A stretch of 23,347 nt of DNA, taken from CAYJEO01 sp044432805 (GTDB taxonomy: Bacteria; Bacillota_I; Bacilli_A; RF39; UBA660). The DNA lies in NCBI GenBank assembly GCA_044432805.1, contig JAWXUI010000015.1:1-23347 (forward strand), read 5' to 3'. This document shows, one piece after another, positions 19,593 to 23,347 of this stretch. Position 1 is the stretch's first letter; every line of letters begins with the position of its first letter. The notes under the pieces are model-generated. The model saw only the letters and a list, made by a program, of their open reading frames with translations, ran no database searches and was not told where the DNA came from. The position numbers and the translations under genes are program-made.

Positions 19593-21720
19593 TTTATTGT
19601 TAAAAAAAGCAAGAAGTTATTTACCAGTTGAAAGCGATTTTTCATTAGTTGAAAAAAGTTATAAGTTAGTTAGTGAATTGCATTTTGGAGAAAAAAGATT
19701 ATCTGGTGATGATTATGTAGATCATTTATTAGAAACAGCTTATATATTAGCTGAAATAAATGCTGATTTATCTACTTTGTGTGCTGGGTTATTGCATGAT
19801 ATGTTAGAGTGTAATTTAATGACTTATGAAGAATTAGAAGAATCTTTTGGCAGTGAAATTGCTTCTTTAGTAAAGGGCGTTACAACAATTAATAAATTGA
19901 ATGTTGAAGGGGATAACGAAGCTGTAATTGCTAATCATCGTAAAATTTTAGTTGGGATATCAGAAGATGTTCGTGTCATTATTGTAAAACTAGCTGATAG
20001 GCTTCATAATATGCGTACCTTATTTGCAATTCCTTTAAATAAGCAAAAAGAAAAAGCAAAAGAAACTATTGATATTTTAATACCTATTGCTCATCGTTTA
20101 GGTATGAGTTCGATAAAAAGTGAATTAGAAGATTTATCTTTAAGGTATTATAAGCCTGAAGTTTATTTTGATATAGTTGAAAAATTAAATGCGACTAAAT
20201 TACAAAGAGATAATAGTGTAAAAGAAATGTGTGAAGTAATTACTAATATATTAACAAGTCACAATATTAAACATAAAATAAAGGGTCGTTCTAAGAGTAT
20301 TTATAGTATTTATAAAAAAATGGCTAAGGGTAAAAAATTCAGTGAAATTTATGATTTATATGCAATGCGTGTTTTTGTTGATAGTGAACAAGATTGTTAT
20401 CAAGTATTAGGAATAATTCATTCTAAATTTAAGCCGATGCCAAAGAGGTTTAAAGATTATGTAGCGATGCCAAAAACTAATATGTATCAATCATTACATA
20501 CAACTGTTTTTGGAAGTGATTCACATCTTTTTGAAATTCAAATTAGGACTTATGAAATGGATAAGATTGCTGAAAACGGAATTGCATCACATTGGTCTTA
20601 TAAAGAAAAGGGAAGTGTCACTGCTAATTTACAAAATGCAATGGAACAAAAACTTAATTTATTTAAATCGGTAATGGAATTAAAAGATCAAAATGATAGT
20701 GAATTATTAGATTCAATGAAAGAAAGTATTTTAAAAGAATCTATTTATGTGTTTACTCCAAAGGGCGATGTTATTGAGTTATCACAAGGTTCAACTCCAA
20801 TAGATTTTGCATATCGAGTTCATAGTTCGGTTGGAGATACAATGATTGGGGCTATTGTAAATGATTGTATTGTAAGTCTTGATTATGAGTTAAAAGATAA
20901 TGATATCATTAGAATCAATACTAATAAAAATTCAACTCCTTCAAGAGAATGGATAAATATGGCTAAATCAAGCCAAACAAAAAATAAAATAAAGTCTTAT
21001 TTTAATAAAATAGATAAAGAAGAATATAATAAAATCGGTTTAGATTTAATCCAAAAAGAAGTTAAGAAAAGAAAAATTTCTTATTCAGATTTCTTTACAA
21101 ATGAAAATGTAGATAAAATATTAACTGAAACAAAATGCAAGTCTTTAGAAGAGTTATATATAAATGTTGGTAATAATAAATTATCAACTAATGCTATTGT
21201 TAATATTATTGATAAAGTTACAGATACTAAAGAAGAGTTGATTTTAAAGAAAATAGATAATACAACATTCAAAGAAACTATTGTAAAAGATGATATTATT
21301 GTACTTGGTATTGATAATATAAAAATAAATGTTGCGTCATGTTGTAAACCAATTCCTGGAGATAAAATTATTGGATATATTACAAAGGGTAATGGGATTA
21401 CGGTTCATAGAATGTCTTGTCCAAATGTAGATGATTTAGATAATCGTTTTATTGATGTTTATTGGAATGAAGTTACAACTAAAAAATATCCGACACAAAT
21501 TTTAGTGCATAGTCAAGATTCTAAAAATATTTTACTTGATATAATTGCTAAAACTTCTAAAAGTGATGTTACTATAGTTAGTATTAATACAATTAATACT
21601 AATGATAATTATATGTATGAAATTACTGTAAGTGTTTCAAATAAAGAATTATTAGAAAAATTCATGTTGGATTTAAAAAATATAAAATCTATTATTGATG
21701 TTAATAGGGTAATAAAATAA
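19567..21720 (+). CDS. rel: RelA/SpoT-family (p)ppGpp synthetase/hydrolase (Rel)
   Basis: Rel makes and degrades the alarmone (p)ppGpp in the stringent response. The 717-aa product has the full long-RSH layout: HD hydrolase (about 30-180), synthetase (about 235-350), TGS (394-452, with His420), Zn-finger-type domain (CC593-594, His615, Cys619) and C-terminal ACT (645-717). Synthetase motifs include GRSKSIYSIYKKM, RFKDYVAMPK (the RFKD charge pattern of bifunctional Rel), YQSLHTTV and FEIQIRT with Glu323. Hydrolase residues Arg44, His53, His77, Asp78, Glu81, Asp144 and Asn148 are kept, but position 82, normally Asp, is Cys, so hydrolysis may be altered. ATG 19567 has AGGAGG (19553-19558). Its TAA overlaps the presumed dtd start. 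Confidence 0.96.
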   Translation: MKRQKATIDLLLKKARSYLPVESDFSLVEKSYKLVSELHFGEKRLSGDDYVDHLLETAYILAEINADLSTLCAGLLHDMLECNLMTYEELEESFGSEIASLVKGVTTINKLNVEGDNEAVIANHRKILVGISEDVRVIIVKLADRLHNMRTLFAIPLNKQKEKAKETIDILIPIAHRLGMSSIKSELEDLSLRYYKPEVYFDIVEKLNATKLQRDNSVKEMCEVITNILTSHNIKHKIKGRSKSIYSIYKKMAKGKKFSEIYDLYAMRVFVDSEQDCYQVLGIIHSKFKPMPKRFKDYVAMPKTNMYQSLHTTVFGSDSHLFEIQIRTYEMDKIAENGIASHWSYKEKGSVTANLQNAMEQKLNLFKSVMELKDQNDSELLDSMKESILKESIYVFTPKGDVIELSQGSTPIDFAYRVHSSVGDTMIGAIVNDCIVSLDYELKDNDIIRINTNKNSTPSREWINMAKSSQTKNKIKSYFNKIDKEEYNKIGLDLIQKEVKKRKISYSDFFTNENVDKILTETKCKSLEELYINVGNNKLSTNAIVNIIDKVTDTKEELILKKIDNTTFKETIVKDDIIVLGIDNIKINVASCCKPIPGDKIIGYITKGNGITVHRMSCPNVDDLDNRFIDVYWNEVTTKKYPTQILVHSQDSKNILLDIIAKTSKSDVTIVSINTINTNDNYMYEITVSVSNKELLEKFMLDLKNIKSIIDVNRVIK

Positions 21721-22154
21721 GGCTAGTTGTTCAAAGAGTTAAAAAAGCTAGTGTTTCTGTTAATGAAACTTGTAATAAAATAAAAGATGGGTTAGTTGTC
21801 TTTGTTGGATTTACTCAAGGTGATAATATAGATGATATAAAGTATTTGATTGATAAGTTAATTAATTTAAGAATATTTGGTGATGATTTGGGTTTGATGA
21901 ATAAATCAGTAATAGATATAAATGGTGAGATTTTATCTATTTCACAGTTTACATTATATGCAGATTGTAAAAAAGGGAGAAGACCTTCCTTTGTATCGGC
22001 TTTAAAAAGTGATGAAGCGAGTATCTTGTATGATGAATTTAATAGATTGTTAAAAGAAAAGATAAATATAAAAACGGGGGTTTTTGGTGGTGATATGCTC
22101 ATTTCATTAGATAATGATGGGCCTGTTACAATCATTTTAGAGAGTAGGAGTTAA
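21717..22154 (+). CDS. dtd: D-aminoacyl-tRNA deacylase, apparent ATA start
   Basis: Dtd hydrolyses D-amino acids (and Gly-tRNA-Ala mischarging products) from tRNA. The 145-residue frame is intact and of normal length: RLVVQRVKKASVSVN, LVVFVGFTQGD, the catalytic SQFTLYAD and the Gly-cisPro element DNDGPVTI are all present, with RPSF between them. No ATG, GTG or TTG exists in frame before codon 44 (TTG at 21846), and starting there would delete the first two strands. The codon where Met normally stands is ATA (21717-21719), with AGGGT at 21706-21710 six bases upstream and the rel TAA overlapping it (ATAA). I therefore infer AUA initiation or a start-codon mutation. The AI-2E-type permease gene starts one base after its stop codon. 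Confidence 0.88.
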   Translation: MRLVVQRVKKASVSVNETCNKIKDGLVVFVGFTQGDNIDDIKYLIDKLINLRIFGDDLGLMNKSVIDINGEILSISQFTLYADCKKGRRPSFVSALKSDEASILYDEFNRLLKEKINIKTGVFGGDMLISLDNDGPVTIILESRS

Positions 22155-22155
22155 T

Positions 22156-23202
22156 ATGATAAAAAATAAGTTAGATTATAAATTAGTTAATTTTGCGATT
22201 TTGTGTTTAATAATATTTTTAATACATCAAACAACTGGTGTTTGGATGGGTATTTTAAAAAATTTATGGACAATTATTGCACCGTTTTTCTTTGCATTTG
22301 CCATAGCGTATGCATTATATCCGTCAATTCAGTTTTTACAAAATAAAAAAATACCTAAAAATATAAGTATAGTAATTGTTTTACTTTTAGTTGCTTTGTT
22401 AGCAGCGTTAGTTATTGTTTTAGTGGTTCCGGTTTTATTTACTCAAACACAAGAATTATTTAATTTAATAATTACTTTTATTACTGAATTTTCTATTGAT
22501 TGGGAAATTGATTTAGGTGGATTGTCAGACGCGTTAAATGAATCTTTTAGTGATATTTTAAAAGCAATGAGTACTTATCTTTCAAATGGTGCTGTATCAT
22601 TTGTAAATAGTTCTCTATCTGCTATTACAAATTTCTTTATAGGGTTAGCAGCTGCTATTTACTTTTTAATTGATATGGATAAAATAAGAGAACATGCAAA
22701 AGTGTCTTTTAAGAAAAGATCTAAAAAAACCTTCTTATACTTTCAAACACTTGATCATGAGATGAAGAAATATTTAACTGGTTTTATAAAAATTTCTCTT
22801 ATTTCGGTTGTAGAGTATTTTGTTGTATATGCAATTATTGGACATCCAAATGCTTTGTTAATAGGTTTCTTAGCGTTAATAGGTGGATTAATTCCTTATT
22901 TCGGTGGAATGATTGTAAATGTTATAGCTGCTATTACTGCTTCTGTTGTGTCAACTAATTTATTAATAGCAACTATTATAGCGTTTATTATTTTAGCTCA
23001 AGTGGATGGTTATATTATTAATCCTAATGTTTATGGTAAGACTAATAAAATTCATCCGTTAGTTGGTATAATTGCTGTATTTGCATTTGGTTATTTATTA
23101 GGATTTACTGGTGTTGTAGTGGCTATGCCTTTAGCGATTGCTTTAATAACTACTTATAGATTCTTTGATGATGATATTATAGAAAAGTTTACAAACAAAT
23201 AA
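22156..23202 (+). CDS. AI-2E-family (PerM/YtvI-type) membrane transporter
   Basis: This 348-aa protein is a member of the AI-2E exporter superfamily (TqsA/PerM/YtvI, formerly UPF0118). It has paired N-terminal helices (about 10-48), a Leu/Val-rich helix (70-95), an amphipathic loop region, and the conserved C-terminal block GLIPYFGGMI ... AQVDGYIINPNVYGKTNKIHPLVGI, which is diagnostic. Family members have been linked to autoinducer export or Na+/H+ antiport; the real substrate is unknown for this branch. TAGGAG (22145-22150) lies at the end of dtd and the ATG follows one base after the dtd stop, so it is part of the comN-rel-dtd transcript. A terminator forms at its stop codon and closes this operon. 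Confidence 0.9.
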   Translation: MIKNKLDYKLVNFAILCLIIFLIHQTTGVWMGILKNLWTIIAPFFFAFAIAYALYPSIQFLQNKKIPKNISIVIVLLLVALLAALVIVLVVPVLFTQTQELFNLIITFITEFSIDWEIDLGGLSDALNESFSDILKAMSTYLSNGAVSFVNSSLSAITNFFIGLAAAIYFLIDMDKIREHAKVSFKKRSKKTFLYFQTLDHEMKKYLTGFIKISLISVVEYFVVYAIIGHPNALLIGFLALIGGLIPYFGGMIVNVIAAITASVVSTNLLIATIIAFIILAQVDGYIINPNVYGKTNKIHPLVGIIAVFAFGYLLGFTGVVVAMPLAIALITTYRFFDDDIIEKFTNK

Positions 23203-23218
23203 TATTGTTTGTTTTTTT
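23190..23218 (+). terminator. Rho-independent terminator of the comN-rel-dtd-permease operon
   Basis: ACAAACAA (23191-23198) pairs with TTGTTTGT (23205-23212) around a six-base loop, followed by Ts. The permease stop codon is in the stem and loop. Confidence 0.85.
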
Positions 23219-23231
23219 CTTTTAAAGAATA

Positions 23232-23237
23232 TATAAT
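23232..23237 (+). promoter_or_regulatory. putative -10 box for the right-end ABC gene
   Basis: TATAAT lies 24 bases before the start codon; the -35 is not obvious. Confidence 0.35.
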
Positions 23238-23261
23238 TAATATAGACTATTGGAGGATGTT

Positions 23262-23347
23262 ATGAGTATAAAGATTGATAATTTAACAAAAAAATTTAGT
23301 GATGATAAAGGTATTTTTAATATTAATTTAAGTATTAATAATAATGA
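23262..23347 (+). CDS. ABC transporter ATP-binding protein, N-terminal fragment
   Basis: Only the first 28 codons are in the window. They read MSIKIDNLTKKFSDDKGIFN followed by INLSINNN, the usual first strands of an ABC ATPase ('i.i.nLtK.fgd...l.niNlsi..GE') just before the Walker A motif, which would lie beyond the edge. A strong GGAGGA site (23252-23257) precedes the ATG. The transporter type cannot be told. Confidence 0.65.
   Translation, partial: MSIKIDNLTKKFSDDKGIFNINLSINNN

Noticed and set aside
21846..22154. Truncated dtd starting at TTG 21846
   Set aside because: It would remove conserved N-terminal strands (VVQRV, VVFVGF); the upstream frame is intact and conserved, so ATA initiation fits better than truncation.
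1..23347. Mycoplasma-type code (TGA read as Trp)
   Set aside because: Several genes end sensibly at TGA (pilin, ylmC, amidotransferase in the ATGA overlap), and Trp is encoded by TGG throughout.

Overview
The window is a strongly AT-rich stretch of bacterial chromosome with compact, mostly operonic genes and good AAGGAGG-type ribosome binding sites. Gene content and order point to a low-G+C Firmicute of the Bacilli lineage, probably a small-genome, uncultured-type relative (RF39/Erysipelotrichales/Izemoplasma-like; inference). TGA acts as a stop (pilin, ylmC, glutamine amidotransferase), so the standard bacterial code applies, not the Mycoplasma code. I saw no tRNA, rRNA, CRISPR array, insertion sequence or prophage. 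No gene-free stretch exceeds 300 bases; the longest are 2085-2299 and 14818-15006.

Layout. 1-2084: MacB-type ABC exporter (permease plus ATPase). 2300-4079: type IV pilin-like protein with a Cys-rich tail, followed by a membrane-anchored acidic protein. 4176-5836: ylmC-like PRC-barrel gene, then lspA-rluD. 5814-6269 (minus): TspO. 6336-7469: rhomboid protease. 7558-9383: queH followed by two paralogous two-TM proteins of unknown role. 9386-10275: lexA diverging from a 44-aa SOS-controlled membrane microprotein. 10313-12907: tkt-sirA-yneF. 12935-14817: class I glutamine amidotransferase coupled to murF. 14818-15714: a remnant resembling the GreA C-terminus, a duplicated terminator and a coiled-coil protein. 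15776-19190: tgt, yrzE-like, yrbG-like and spoVB-like genes. 19287-22154: comN-rel-dtd. 22156-23202: AI-2E-family permease. 23262-end: start of another ABC ATPase.

Two blocks keep the gene order I recall from Bacillus subtilis: lexA/yneA-tkt-sirA(yneE)-yneF, and tgt-yrzE-yrbG-spoVB-comN-rel-dtd with several genes missing. This synteny supports naming short, diverged genes such as SirA, YneF, YrzE, YrbG and ComN. It also places the SOS microprotein exactly where YneA/SosA division inhibitors lie.

The most interesting points are: (1) the unannotated 44-aa SOS protein with two LexA boxes embedded in divergent promoters; (2) dtd, which has no ATG/GTG/TTG and seems to start at an ATA overlapping the rel TAA stop; (3) Rel with Cys82 replacing the hydrolase aspartate of the ED pair; (4) a 37-bp terminator/promoter duplication flanking a gene, next to a GreA-like remnant; (5) a tandem pair of unknown membrane paralogues behind queH.
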